A stretch of DNA of 64,000 bases, from positions 1 to 64,000 of the forward strand of contig NZ_JAJTWW010000017.1 in assembly GCF_021729135.1 (NCBI RefSeq), read 5' to 3'. The notes beneath the pieces were generated by a model. It did not search any database and was not told where the DNA came from. It worked only from the letters and a program-made list of their open reading frames with translations. The stretch comes from Brevibacterium daeguense (lineage in GTDB: Bacteria; Actinomycetota; Actinomycetes; Actinomycetales; Brevibacteriaceae). The translations under genes were made by a program, and so were the position numbers. Below are positions 1-13,476 of the stretch, piece by piece (position 1 is the stretch's first letter; each line of letters starts with the position of its first letter).

Positions 1-1245
1 GATCTGGAAGACGCGGGGCAAGTCCAGGTACTCCCACTGCTGGGAGAAGAGCGGTGAGCCCTCGGCCCAGTCCGGGCCGTAGATGCTGATCGCGGTGCCA
101 CCGAACATGCCGACGACCACGAGCGCGAGCGCGCCCAGCAGGCCGTAGGACAGCAGATGCTGCCCTCGCGGCTCCCTGCCCGCGATGATCGGGGCGAGGA
201 AGATGGCGGCGGCCAGGAACGCGGCGGCGGTCCACAGCAGGGACAGCTGGACGTGCCAGGTTCGGGCGAGGTTGAACGGGAAGATCTGCGCCAGATCGAA
301 GCCGAAGAAGCCCTGGATCTCCACCCGGTAGTGCTCGACGGATGCTCCCACTGTGGCCTGGATGAGGAACAGCAGGGCGACCACGAGGAAGAACCACGCA
401 GTGGAGCGCTGGGCCTTCGTGATCCCCACAGCCCCGGGCTGCAGGAATCTCAGGCTCGAGGTGTCGTTGCCCTTCCAGCCCAGGTTGGAGCTCCAGCGTC
501 CGTAGACGGCGAACAGGATGCCCAGGCCGGCCAGCAGCGCGACCAGGGAGATCCCCGACCACACCAGGATGTCGGCGGTCGGATGGTTGTCGACGCGAGG
601 TTCCGCTGGCCAGTTGTTGGTGTAGGAGTAGTCCAGGCCGGGTCGTTCCGCGGCGCTCGCCCACGCCGTCCAGGCGTAGAAGGCGGTCAGGTCGTGGATG
701 TCCTGCGGGTCGGTGATCGCGTTGGGGATCAGCCCGTGGGCGGTGCTCGGCTCGCCGAAGAACTCGCCGTAGTACTGCTTGAGCTCCTCGAAGGCGCTGA
801 TCTGCTCGTCGGTCAGGACGAGGACGCCGGACTCCTCGTCGTACCTGTTGGTCCGCTGCATCTCCGCAGTGGCGTCCGCGGGCTCCTGCACTCCCTGCTG
901 CTCGAGCTCATCGTTGATGTGCTCGCTGCTCAGCCGGAGGTACTCCGCCGTGTAGTCGGGCCCGAGGTAGGCACCATGTCCGACAACCGATCCGTACTGC
1001 TGGATGCCGCGGGTCAGGAACACGTTCTGACCGCTGGTGATCTCCTCGCCGGTGTAGACCACATCTCCCTGCTCGCTGACCACCTGCTCCGGCTGCGGCA
1101 TCGAATGGGTGTAGGTCCGGTAGGCGAGAACGCCCATCACGAAGAAGCCGAAGATGAGCACCAGCGCGACGCCCTGCACCCATCCTTTGGAGATTGCGAT
1201 CTCCGACTTCGAACGCTGACCAGCGCCTGGCTTGCTCAAGCTCAC
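1..1245 (-). CDS. norZ: Quinol-dependent nitric oxide reductase, N-terminal 415 residues (partial)
   Basis: Reduces nitric oxide to nitrous oxide at the cytoplasmic membrane using quinol as donor. The reading frame stays open from a GTG at 1245 to the window edge, so the C-terminal part with most haem and FeB ligands is missing. Residues about 22-42 form the first membrane segment. It is followed by the qNOR signature FLTRGIQQYGSVVGHGAYLG (about 76-95) and the long extracellular domain characteristic of the single-subunit enzyme. Further membrane segments start near residue 230, and RTWHVQLSLLW matches the haem-copper oxidase-like core. AGAGG lies about 10 bases before the GTG. No regulator gene is adjacent inside the window. 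The family assignment is firm; the physiological role (detoxification or respiration) cannot be told. Confidence 0.9.
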   Translation of the reverse strand, partial: MSLSKPGAGQRSKSEIAISKGWVQGVALVLIFGFFVMGVLAYRTYTHSMPQPEQVVSEQGDVVYTGEEITSGQNVFLTRGIQQYGSVVGHGAYLGPDYTAEYLRLSSEHINDELEQQGVQEPADATAEMQRTNRYDEESGVLVLTDEQISAFEELKQYYGEFFGEPSTAHGLIPNAITDPQDIHDLTAFYAWTAWASAAERPGLDYSYTNNWPAEPRVDNHPTADILVWSGISLVALLAGLGILFAVYGRWSSNLGWKGNDTSSLRFLQPGAVGITKAQRSTAWFFLVVALLFLIQATVGASVEHYRVEIQGFFGFDLAQIFPFNLARTWHVQLSLLWTAAAFLAAAIFLAPIIAGREPRGQHLLSYGLLGALALVVVGMFGGTAISIYGPDWAEGSPLFSQQWEYLDLPRVFQI

Positions 1246-1306
1246 GGGATCCAACCTCTGTATCTCGGGGCGACGCGGTGGGGAGACCGGTCCTCAACAC
1301 CCCGAC

Positions 1307-1334
1307 GCTATACAGGGAATTCTCATGGAGTCAA
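1307..1334 (-). promoter_or_regulatory. Candidate sigma-A-type promoter of the nitric oxide reductase gene
   Basis: On the minus strand TTGACT (1334-1329) is followed after 16 bases by TATAGC (1312-1307), about 60 bases before the GTG start. No clear NsrR or FNR/Crp palindrome was seen between it and the gene. Prediction by eye only. Confidence 0.4.
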
Positions 1335-1497
1335 CGACAGACTCTTGCTTTCCTCCAAGTTCGCTTGCAGTTCATTCCCGGTGCCGCTGCTGCTGAGATC
1401 GCCGCCCGGCCGCGTGAGCCCTGCGTGGTGATGATCCCGATCGCCGCCGGCTCGCCGTGCGTCCTCCCCATCGACGTGGAAGTCCGGCAGAGGACGA

Positions 1498-1531
1498 CAG
1501 CGGCCCTGCCTGTTCCCAGGCAGGGCCGCTG
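1498..1531 (-). terminator. Hairpin terminator downstream of tRNA-Ala
   Basis: A perfect 15-bp inverted repeat (1498-1512 and 1517-1531) with a TTCC loop lies a few bases beyond the 3' end of tRNA-Ala. On the minus strand it is followed by a short, only partly T-rich run. It most likely ends the gyrB-gyrA-tRNA transcript and isolates the downstream nitric oxide reductase gene. Confidence 0.65.
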
Positions 1532-1538
1532 TTCAATG

Positions 1539-1611
1539 TGGAGGTAAGGGGACTCGAACCCCTAACCCTCTGCTTGCAAAGCAGATGCGCTACCAATTGC
1601 GCCATACCCCC
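1539..1611 (-). tRNA. tRNA-Ala (anticodon TGC)
   Basis: A full cloverleaf can be folded on the minus strand. The 7-bp acceptor stem is GGGGGTA with TACCTCC (one G-T pair). The D arm contains the usual TGGTAGC, the anticodon arm is CTGCTTTGCAAGCAG with TGC in the loop, and the T arm has GGTTCGAGTCC. The discriminator is A and CCA is not encoded. It sits downstream of gyrA and tRNA-Ile, as in many actinobacteria. Confidence 0.95.
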
Positions 1612-1773
1612 GAGTGAGTGCTCCGATCCTACACGCTGTCCGTGTAGCCGGACCATCTCTGATGATTGCGCTGCCGACGGCTGCGCAGTCCGGCGAACAC
1701 TCCCGCTGCCGCGGAGAGCAGTCCTGCCACGGTCCACCACTTCTTCACGTCAACTCCGTTCGCAGTGGTTCCG

Positions 1774-1847
1774 TGGGCCTAAGAGGACTTGAACCTCTGA
1801 CCTCTTCGTTATCAGCGAAGCGCTCTAACCGCCTGAGCTATAGGCCC
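1774..1847 (-). tRNA. tRNA-Ile (anticodon GAT)
   Basis: Cloverleaf on the minus strand: acceptor stem GGGCCTA with TAGGCCC, D arm GCTCAGGCGGTTAGAGC, anticodon loop CTGATAA giving GAT, T arm AGAGGTTCAAGTCCTCT, discriminator A. CCA is not encoded. The Ile-Ala pair after gyrA is the common actinobacterial arrangement outside rRNA operons. Confidence 0.95.
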
Positions 1848-1985
1848 CAATGGGATGAACCGAAAATCAACTATAGCCAGATCCCGCCCGCTGCGCAAAA
1901 CCGGTGCGGCCGACAGTGATCCATCCCTCGTCCCTGATGATCCCGAACGGGCATGACACCCCGAGCAGGAGCTCAGAACCGCAGC

Positions 1986-2805
1986 TCAGTCGTCGGTCAG
2001 CGTCAGGTGGAAGCCGCCGACGATCGAGGCGCCGATGTTGTAGAGGAATGCGAACAGCGTCGACAGCGCGGTGATCAGCACGACGTTGACCAGTGCCAGG
2101 AGGACCGAGAAGGACAGCATGCGGCCCAGGCTGAACAGCCCGAGGATCTGATCCGCGCCCTCCGTGCCGGCGATCTCCGCCAGCGTGCTCTGCATGCTGC
2201 TCAGAGTGCCCGTGGCCTGCAGCACCAGCCACAGCACCAGGGCGGCGACCACGGTGGCGATGCCGATCGCCACCGACAGCAGGAAGGACATCTTCATGAC
2301 CGACCAGGGGTCGAGCTTGGCGACGGTCAGCCGAACGGTCCGCGGACCCCTCTTCTTCGCCTTGTCGCCGATCTTCACTCCGCCGGAGGAGGCCCGCACG
2401 GGGCCGCTGCCGACCGCCGCCGCCGGGTCGTCCGGCCGCGCGGCTGACATCCGCTGGGTTCCCGACCCGGCGCTCAGCCGCGTCCCCCCGGAGGAGACGC
2501 TCGTGGGCCCGCTGCCGGTCTGGCCGCCCGTGGCGGGGGAGCCGCCGGGTGGCCGACCGGTGGGGGCCGTGGGCGCAGCGGTCCGCGGAGCGGCCGGAGC
2601 AGCCGGGCTCGCCGCAGCGGTGTGACCGGAAGTCGCGGCGCGGTCGGCGCCTCCACCGGAGCCCGAGGCGCCCGCCGGGCCGGAGCCCACGGGTGGCGCC
2701 TGGGTGCGGGGCGCCTCGGTAGTGGGCTGCGGCCCGCCGCCACCCGCCGTCAGACGAGTGGATCCGGAGGAGGCCCGGATGACTTTGCCGGACTTCTGGT
2801 CGTTG

Positions 2806-2813
<8 letters not shown>
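1986..2813 (-). CDS. DUF3566 membrane protein downstream of gyrA
   Basis: A 275-residue protein with an N-terminal half (about 1-155) of low complexity, rich in Ala, Gly, Pro, Ser and Thr and probably disordered. The conserved C-terminal DUF3566 domain follows, with two membrane segments, one just after [15 protein letters not shown] and one around [18 protein letters not shown]. The GTG at 2813 is chosen because it overlaps the gyrA stop by eight bases, a coupling arrangement, and leaves a GAAGG upstream. Family members sit after gyrA in most actinobacteria. The molecular role is not established. The stop is followed by the tRNA-Ile gene on the same strand. Confidence 0.88.
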
Positions 2814-5439
<2,626 letters not shown>

Positions 5440-5572
5440 TTGTCTGCTTACCTCTTAGTCCTCGCTGATATCCGTGTATCAGTCAGTATTCGATTGGGGC
5501 TAGAACCAGGAATACTCTCCTGCGCAGCTGCCGCCGGTCCTGCGGTCGCACAATGCGCGGAGAGGGTCCCGG

Positions 5573-7669
<2,097 letters not shown>

Positions 7670-7766
7670 TCACCGGCGCAGACGTACCGCGCCCTGTCCG
7701 CAGGGGTTCCAGTCCGCTGCAGGGCTGATTTCGCGTTCGGAGGTCACAGGTCGGGCCCGCGCGAGA

Positions 7767-8528
7767 TCACAGCCCGGGGATCGCCGAGGCGACCGCCCAC
7801 CCGGACACCAGTGCGGCACCCCCGATGAGCACCGCGAACAGCAGCAGCCAGACGCCGGCGGGCACCCGGGTGGCCTGCGCCAGCAGCCGGGCGTCGCTGT
7901 CGTGGGTGCGTCCGCGCAGGTGACCGCGGACCAGGTTGACCAGCGCCCGCACCGCCCCGCACACCAGGAAGATGCCGATCCCGACGACGGTGCTGCTCAG
8001 CCAGGGGTCGGGAGCCGCCGCCAGCAGGACTGCGGCGAGCAGCACCGTCAGCGGAGTCAGCAGCCAGGCGAGGATGCCGCGCATGAACAGCAGGGACAGC
8101 AGCAGGATCGCGGTGGCTGCCGCCAGCGCCGCCCCTGCCCAGCCGGACATCCCGGCCAGCACCAGCGCGGCTCCCACCAGTGCGGGAACCGGATAGCCCC
8201 AGAAGGTCGTCCACGGGACCGAGGCGGCCGTCCCCTTGGACGTCGTCACGCCGGCATGGTTGCCCGACAGCCGAATGCTCACCGATCGGCGTCCGGTGAG
8301 GAGTCCGGCGAACCCGTGTCCCAGCTCGTGGACGATGGTGACGACGTGGCCGGAGATGCTCCAGATTGCGCGCGGGACGACGAGCACCAGCGCGACGGCG
8401 AGGGCGATCGCGACCAGCAGCAGCGGCGATTCCGGCAGGGCGGTCGCCGAGGTGGCCTGCTCGATCATCCGCTGTGCACCATCGAGAACCGTCACGCCGT
8501 CCCCGGCCAGGACCGTCACCCTATCCAT
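7767..8528 (-). CDS. M50-type (site-2-protease-like) membrane metallopeptidase
   Basis: A 253-residue polytopic membrane protein with HELGH at about residues 68-72. The motif sits within a membrane-proximal segment (VVTIVHELGHGFAGLLTG), as in the M50B zinc proteases. Several further hydrophobic segments follow. The second metal ligand, normally an Asp in a later helix, is not obvious by eye. The start codon overlaps the stop of the DUF721 gene by eight bases, so it is probably translated from the recF-DUF721 mRNA. Substrate unknown. Its position between the DUF721 gene and gyrB is not part of the textbook origin cluster. Confidence 0.8.
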   Translation of the reverse strand: MDRVTVLAGDGVTVLDGAQRMIEQATSATALPESPLLLVAIALAVALVLVVPRAIWSISGHVVTIVHELGHGFAGLLTGRRSVSIRLSGNHAGVTTSKGTAASVPWTTFWGYPVPALVGAALVLAGMSGWAGAALAAATAILLLSLLFMRGILAWLLTPLTVLLAAVLLAAAPDPWLSSTVVGIGIFLVCGAVRALVNLVRGHLRGRTHDSDARLLAQATRVPAGVWLLLFAVLIGGAALVSGWAVASAIPGL

Positions 8529-9039
8529 AGGTGTCCCGCGGTCCGCGCCCGGCCACGCTGCGCCGACCGTGCTTCCATGACCGCTGAGTCGGGCCGAGGA
8601 TCGTGAGCTCCTCGACGACGCGGGAGCCGAGCTCTCGCTCCAGACGGTCGAGCAGGTCTCTCGTCATGATCCGCAGCTGAGTTGCCCATGTCGTCGATGA
8701 TGCCCGCACGACCAGGACGGGAGGTTCGAACTTCTCGGGAGAACAATGTGCGGCCACGTGCGGCCCGACCAGATCGTGCCATCGGCCGATGACCGCCCCG
8801 ACCTCCAGCGAGGTGCCCCAGCCGTGCTTCTGCGCGACGGTCTCCAGGCCGGTGCGCAGCGGCTGGGGATCGCGGGGGTCGGCGCCGGTCCCGCTGTACA
8901 CCGGTTCCACCGGGCCGGCGACATTCCGGCGCGGTCCGCGGTAGATCGGGCGGAACTCGGAATCGGCCATCCGCCGCACCCGGTCGAGCGCCTCGAGAGC
9001 GGCGACCGGTACGGCGTCGAGGTCACCGGCCTGCGGCAT
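8521..9039 (-). CDS. DUF721 family protein (DciA-like)
   Basis: A 172-residue protein with the DUF721 domain in its C-terminal two thirds: GWGTSLEVGAVIGRWHDLVG, then HCSPEKFEPPVLVVRASSTTWATQLR. DUF721 includes DciA, a loader or partner of the replicative helicase in bacteria without DnaC. An equivalent role here is inferred, and it fits the presence of dnaB at 58 kb and the lack of any dnaC. The ATG at 9039 overlaps the end of recF by 17 bases. The N-terminal part is Arg/Pro-rich and likely flexible. Confidence 0.88.
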   Translation of the reverse strand: MPQAGDLDAVPVAALEALDRVRRMADSEFRPIYRGPRRNVAGPVEPVYSGTGADPRDPQPLRTGLETVAQKHGWGTSLEVGAVIGRWHDLVGPHVAAHCSPEKFEPPVLVVRASSTTWATQLRIMTRDLLDRLERELGSRVVEELTILGPTQRSWKHGRRSVAGRGPRDTYG

Positions 9040-10201
9040 CGTCGACTCCCTGCTCGTCCTCGTGAGCGTCGAGGGCCTGGCCGCCCAGGCCGAGGAGGTC
9101 GACGATCGTGGCCGACAGCTCCTCGGGCACGTCTCCGGCGACAGCGGCGGTGATGAGCACCTGCTCCGCGTCGACGACTTTCGCGGCCAGTCTGCGCCTG
9201 CGCCCTGCGTCGAGCTCGGCGAACACGTCGTCGAGGATGAGCACGGGCTGGTCGGCCGGATCGTCCGAGTCACCGCGCAGCAGCTCCCAGCCCGCCAGCC
9301 GCAGTGCGAGCGCAAGCGACCAGCTCTCCCCGTGGGAGGCGTACCCTTTGGCCGGCACCGCGCCGATCGACAGCAGCACGTCATCGCGCTGGGGGCCGAC
9401 CAGAGTCAGCCCGCGCTCGGTCTCCGGGCGCCGCCGGGCCAGCAGCGCCTCGACGATGACATCCCGGGCGTCAGCGGTCGAGGTGACCCCTGTGTAATCG
9501 ATGCGCGAGGAGTACTCGGCGGTGGCCTGCCGGCGTTCGGTGCGCGCCTCGGCGGCGACATAGGCGAAGTTCTCGGCCAGCGGTTCGCGAAGATCGGCGA
9601 GCAGTGCGCGACGTCCGATGACGAGCTGGGCGGCCGCCTCGGCGAAGGCCTGGTCCCAGATGTCCAGGGTCGCCTCGAGGGCCGGGTTCGGCTCGGCGCG
9701 GAGACTCTTGAGCAGGGCGTTGCGCTGCCTGAGCGCGCGCTCGAAATCCGCGATGACGCCGGCGAAGCGCGGCTGGCGGCCCACGAGGAGCGTGTCGAGG
9801 AAGTCGCGACGGTCGCCCGGCTCACCGCGAACCAGGCTGAGATCCTCGGGAGCGAAGACGACACTGGGCAGCAGCCCGATGATCTCGCGAACCCGGACCG
9901 GCTGACGGTTGACCCGCGATCGGTTGGCGCCTCGGGCCTTGATCGTGACCTCGACGGTGACCTGCCGCTGTCCCCGGTGGGCGAGCGCGGAGACCGTGGC
10001 CTGCTCCGTGGCGTGCCGGACCAGCGGCAGATCCTGGGAGACGCGGTGGGAGCGCAGCGCCGACAGGTAGCCGAGGGCCTCGACGAGGTTGGTCTTGCCG
10101 GAGCCGTTCGGTGCGACGAACGTCGTGACGCCCGCGCTCAGTTCGACGTCGAGTGAGACGTAGGAGCGGAAATCACGCAGCGACAGTCGCGAGACCCACA
10201 T
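9023..10201 (-). CDS. recF: DNA replication and repair protein RecF
   Basis: SMC-like ATPase that loads RecA at gapped DNA with RecO and RecR. The 392 residues begin with the RecF N-terminus MWVSRLSLRDFRSY. The Walker A motif APNGSGKTNLVEAL follows, with the ABC-type signature and a Walker B-like VLILDDVFAELDAGRR near the C-terminus. The start codon shares one base with the dnaN stop (TGATG), so the two are translationally coupled. The last codons overlap the DUF721 gene. Confidence 0.97.
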   Translation of the reverse strand: MWVSRLSLRDFRSYVSLDVELSAGVTTFVAPNGSGKTNLVEALGYLSALRSHRVSQDLPLVRHATEQATVSALAHRGQRQVTVEVTIKARGANRSRVNRQPVRVREIIGLLPSVVFAPEDLSLVRGEPGDRRDFLDTLLVGRQPRFAGVIADFERALRQRNALLKSLRAEPNPALEATLDIWDQAFAEAAAQLVIGRRALLADLREPLAENFAYVAAEARTERRQATAEYSSRIDYTGVTSTADARDVIVEALLARRRPETERGLTLVGPQRDDVLLSIGAVPAKGYASHGESWSLALALRLAGWELLRGDSDDPADQPVLILDDVFAELDAGRRRRLAAKVVDAEQVLITAAVAGDVPEELSATIVDLLGLGGQALDAHEDEQGVDDAAGR

Positions 10202-11346
10202 CAGAACCTGATGATGGGCATGAGCAGATAGCGGTACGAAGGATCGTACTCGCCGTCGATCTCCTGCTGTCCGGAGATGACGACCGGCTTCTTGGGCTCG
10301 GTCATCGAGAAGCGGACGAAGGGGGAGTCGATCGCAGCCAGGCCTTCGGAGATGAAGTTCGGATTGAAGCCCGTCGTGATGTCTTCGCCGTGGAGCTCGA
10401 CCGGCAGTGCTTCGCTGGCCTGGGCGTCGTCGCCGGCGCCGGCCCGCAGCGTCAGCGCACCGTCGGCGAACTCGAATTTGATGGGGGTGTTCCGCTCGGC
10501 GACGAGGGACACACGGCGCACGGCTTCGCGCACAGCGCCGGTCTCCAGCACCGCGTGGATCGGGACTTCCTTGGGGAACAGCGAGCGCACCTTCGGGTAG
10601 TCGCCCTCGACCAGGAGAGAGGTCGTGACCCTGCCGGCGGAGGAGAAGGCGAGCATCTCCTTGCCGCCGGAATTGGCCAGCGAGATCTCGACGTTGCCAC
10701 CCATCGCCTTGGCTGCGTCGGAGAGGGTTCGACCCCTGACGAGCGCGCTTGCGGAGATGTCCGGCTGCCGCGGATTCCAGCTGAATTCACGGACCGCCAG
10801 GCGGTAGCGGTCGGTGGCCAGCAGGGTGACGGTGTCACCCTCGATCTCGACTCGGACGCTGGTGAGGATCGGGAGGGTCTCGTCCTTGGACGTTGCGATG
10901 CTGACCTGGCCCACCGAATGGGAGAAGTCGCCGGAGGAGACGACGCCGGAGGTCTCCGGGACTGCGGGCAGCGCCGGGTACTCCTCGACCGGCATCGTCA
11001 TCAGGGAGAACCGGGAGGAGCCGCAGGTGAGGTCGACCTTGTTGCTGTTGAGCTCGAGGGTGACGGGCTGGTTGGGCAGGGCCTTCGCGATGTCCGCGAG
11101 CAGCCTTCCGGAGACGAGGAAGGTGCCGGGCGCCTCCACCTCGGCGGCGATCTCGACGCGGGAGGAGACCTCGTAGTCGAAGACGGCCAGCTGCACGACT
11201 CCTTCGGCCTGGGCAGTGACGAGGATGCCGGTGAGCACGGGAACTGCCGGCCGCTGCGGAAGAGTCTTGGTGGTCCAGGTGACGGCTTCTGCCAGCACAT
11301 CGCGTTCGACCTTGAACTTCACGGCTTGTGCGGACTCAGCGTTCAC
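10201..11346 (-). CDS. dnaN: DNA polymerase III sliding clamp (beta subunit)
   Basis: Forms the ring-shaped processivity clamp of the replicase (381 residues, three tandem clamp domains). Visible family features include the N-terminal FKVERDVLAEAVTWTTKTLP, the central ATDRYRLAVREF, and the C-terminal end YRYLLMPIIRF containing the usual LMP(I/V)R-type terminus. The gene lies downstream of dnaA, separated by the 525-bp candidate origin, and is coupled to recF. Confidence 0.98.
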   Translation of the reverse strand: MNAESAQAVKFKVERDVLAEAVTWTTKTLPQRPAVPVLTGILVTAQAEGVVQLAVFDYEVSSRVEIAAEVEAPGTFLVSGRLLADIAKALPNQPVTLELNSNKVDLTCGSSRFSLMTMPVEEYPALPAVPETSGVVSSGDFSHSVGQVSIATSKDETLPILTSVRVEIEGDTVTLLATDRYRLAVREFSWNPRQPDISASALVRGRTLSDAAKAMGGNVEISLANSGGKEMLAFSSAGRVTTSLLVEGDYPKVRSLFPKEVPIHAVLETGAVREAVRRVSLVAERNTPIKFEFADGALTLRAGAGDDAQASEALPVELHGEDITTGFNPNFISEGLAAIDSPFVRFSMTEPKKPVVISGQQEIDGEYDPSYRYLLMPIIRF

Positions 11347-11871
11347 GACTCTCCTGCGGTTGAAATCCTCGTGCGCACAGAGCGCTCCTGGCGAATTGCA
11401 ACTTTACACACCGCCCACCGGCGTGGCGAATCCCCCTCAGCGCTGGATTTGTGCTCGTGTACGGCCGCAGCCCCGGGGTGTGAAGACCCGACAACCGGGG
11501 CATTTCGGCCGGCTGTTCGATTCGTGCTCGAAAGCCCGCTGGTGCCCGGGACTGGTCGCGTGATTGCGAGAGTCGAGCCGAGCAGGGCGATCAGCGGTGC
11601 TGGATATCTTCTCTTGTAATCAGAAGCAGTAGTAACAGCACCTGTGGAAACTGTGGAACTACATCGATGTCATCGAGATCTGATCGGCCCGACAGGGCAT
11701 TCGGTGCGGTGGACAATGTGTGGAGTTCTGATGACCTCGCAGTGGAGACGTGTGAGTTACAGTCATGTATTTACACACGAGTCCACCGGCAGCGTGAGAG
11801 CCGTGCACCGGTGGGTACCCAGGCTGACCAGCGTTGCCCACAGGGTTTTCCACAGGTGTGCATATCGCGAA
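11347..11871 (-). other. dnaA-dnaN intergenic region, candidate oriC
   Basis: A 525-base stretch without a gene. It has DnaA-box-like nonamers in both orientations: TTTTCCACA at 11846-11854, TTGCCCACA at 11834-11842, and the minus-strand forms GTTTCCACA (11643-11651), AGTTCCACA (11652-11660) and AACTCCACA (11719-11727). A locally AT-richer segment around 11606-11640 could be an unwinding element. This spacer is the functional origin in Streptomyces and mycobacteria, so oriC is most likely here. It must also hold the promoter of dnaN on the minus strand. Confidence 0.7.
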
Positions 11872-13476
11872 TCACAGCCGATGCTGTTGTTTGATGCGAT
11901 TTGTGAGTTCGGTGACCTGGGTGTAGAGCGCCCGGCGCTCGGCCATCTGCGTTCGAATCTTCTTGTTGGCGTGCATCACTGTCGTGTGGTCGCGCCCGCC
12001 GAACGCCTGGCCGATCTTGGGCAGCGACAGGTCCGTGAGCTCGCGGCACAGATACATGGCGATCTGCCGGGCTGTGGTGAGCGTGCGGGACCTGCTCGCG
12101 CCGCACAGGTCATCGAGGGTGAGTCCGAAGTAGGCCGCCGTCTGCCCCATGATGTCGGCTGCGGTGATCTCCGGGGTGTCGTCCTGGGTGATGAAGTCCT
12201 TGAGGACTGTCTCCGCCAGTCCGACTTCGATCGGCTGATCGTTGAGATTGGCGAAGGCCGTCACTCGGATGAGTGCGCCCTCGAGCTCGCGGATGTTCGA
12301 GGAGATGCGCGAGGCGATGTACTCGAGCACGTCGTCGGGGACGGGCAGATGGTCCCCGGCTGCCTTGTTCCGCAGAATCGCGAATCGGGTCTCCAGATCC
12401 GGCGGCTGCACGTCGGTCAGCAGGCCCCACTCGAACCGGGAGCGCAAGCGCTCCTCGAAGCCCTTGAGCATCTTCGGCGGCTGATCGGAGGTGATCACGA
12501 CCTGCTTGTGCTCGTTGTGCAGTGCATTGAATGTGTGGAAGAACTCTTCCACCGTGGCGTCCTTGCCCTGCAGGAACTGGATGTCATCGATCATGAGGAT
12601 GTCGACTTCTCGGTACCGGCGCTGGAATGCCGGCCGCAGGGCGTTGGAGGTGGCGGAGGAGCCGATGGTGTTGATGAAGTCGTTGACGAATTCCTCGCTC
12701 GACACGTAGCGGACCCGGATATTGGGGTACAGCTGCATCGCGTAGTGGCCGATGGCGTGGAGCAGGTGGGTCTTGCCCAGTCCGGAGTCGCCGTAGATGA
12801 ACAGCGGGTTGTAGGCCTTCGCCGGGGATTCGGCGACGGCGAACGCCGCTGCATGGGCGAAGCGGTTCGACGCGCCGATGACGAAGGCGTCGAAGGTGTA
12901 CTTGGAGTTGAGCTGGGAGATGCTGCCCTCGACGCCGTCGGCTGCAGGGGCGGGTTGAGTTCCCGGCGTTGCCGGAGCTGCGGGGGCGGGCGGGAACGCC
13001 GGCCCGGCAGCCGGCGCGGCAGGAGTCGGGGCGTACGAGTCGGCCGGGGCCCAGCCCGCGGTCGGTGGCTGCTCGGGATGACGATTCTCTGCAGCGGCCG
13101 GTTGCTGGTAGGCGGGCGGCTGCTGGTAGGCGGGCGACGCCTCGGGAGCGGGACGAGGGGTTTCCGTGGCGTGCTCGTGCGGAAGCTGGACTGGAACGTC
13201 GAGACCGGGTTCGACCGCGATCGCGAACGTCACGTCCTGGCCGAGCGTTTTGGAGAACTCCCGGGCGAGCGGTTCGCGCAGGTGGGTCTCCAGCGTCGTG
13301 CGGGTGAGTTCATTGCGCACGGAGAGGACGACGAGCTGGCCCTCCACCAGAGCCTTCGGCACGGCAAGGGTCAGGAAGCCCTTCTGATGGGCTGTGATCG
13401 TCGGGTCGTTGAGAAGATTGGACAGGACGACCTGCCAGATCTCGTACAGGTCATCCTGCTGGCTGGTTTGACTCAC
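11872..13476 (-). CDS. dnaA: Chromosomal replication initiator protein DnaA
   Basis: Binds DnaA boxes and melts oriC. The 534 residues comprise domain I (about 1-85) and an unusually Pro/Ala-rich flexible domain II (about 95-185). The AAA+ domain has Walker A GDSGLGKT (229-236) and Walker B IDDIQF. The C-terminal helix-turn-helix has the box-recognition motif GGRDHTTVMHA (about 493-503). The GTG at 13476 is preferred because it has a GGAGG just upstream and starts the conserved domain I. An ATG 38 codons earlier would translate through several DnaA boxes. Confidence 0.98.
   Translation of the reverse strand: MSQTSQQDDLYEIWQVVLSNLLNDPTITAHQKGFLTLAVPKALVEGQLVVLSVRNELTRTTLETHLREPLAREFSKTLGQDVTFAIAVEPGLDVPVQLPHEHATETPRPAPEASPAYQQPPAYQQPAAAENRHPEQPPTAGWAPADSYAPTPAAPAAGPAFPPAPAAPATPGTQPAPAADGVEGSISQLNSKYTFDAFVIGASNRFAHAAAFAVAESPAKAYNPLFIYGDSGLGKTHLLHAIGHYAMQLYPNIRVRYVSSEEFVNDFINTIGSSATSNALRPAFQRRYREVDILMIDDIQFLQGKDATVEEFFHTFNALHNEHKQVVITSDQPPKMLKGFEERLRSRFEWGLLTDVQPPDLETRFAILRNKAAGDHLPVPDDVLEYIASRISSNIRELEGALIRVTAFANLNDQPIEVGLAETVLKDFITQDDTPEITAADIMGQTAAYFGLTLDDLCGASRSRTLTTARQIAMYLCRELTDLSLPKIGQAFGGRDHTTVMHANKKIRTQMAERRALYTQVTELTNRIKQQHRL

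Noticed and set aside
1246-1497. NsrR or FNR operator upstream of the nitric oxide reductase gene
   Set aside because: No palindrome close to either consensus was found by eye.
1539-1847. rRNA operon around the Ile-Ala tRNA pair
   Set aside because: Although this tRNA pair often lies in rRNA spacers, no 16S or 23S sequence flanks it here.
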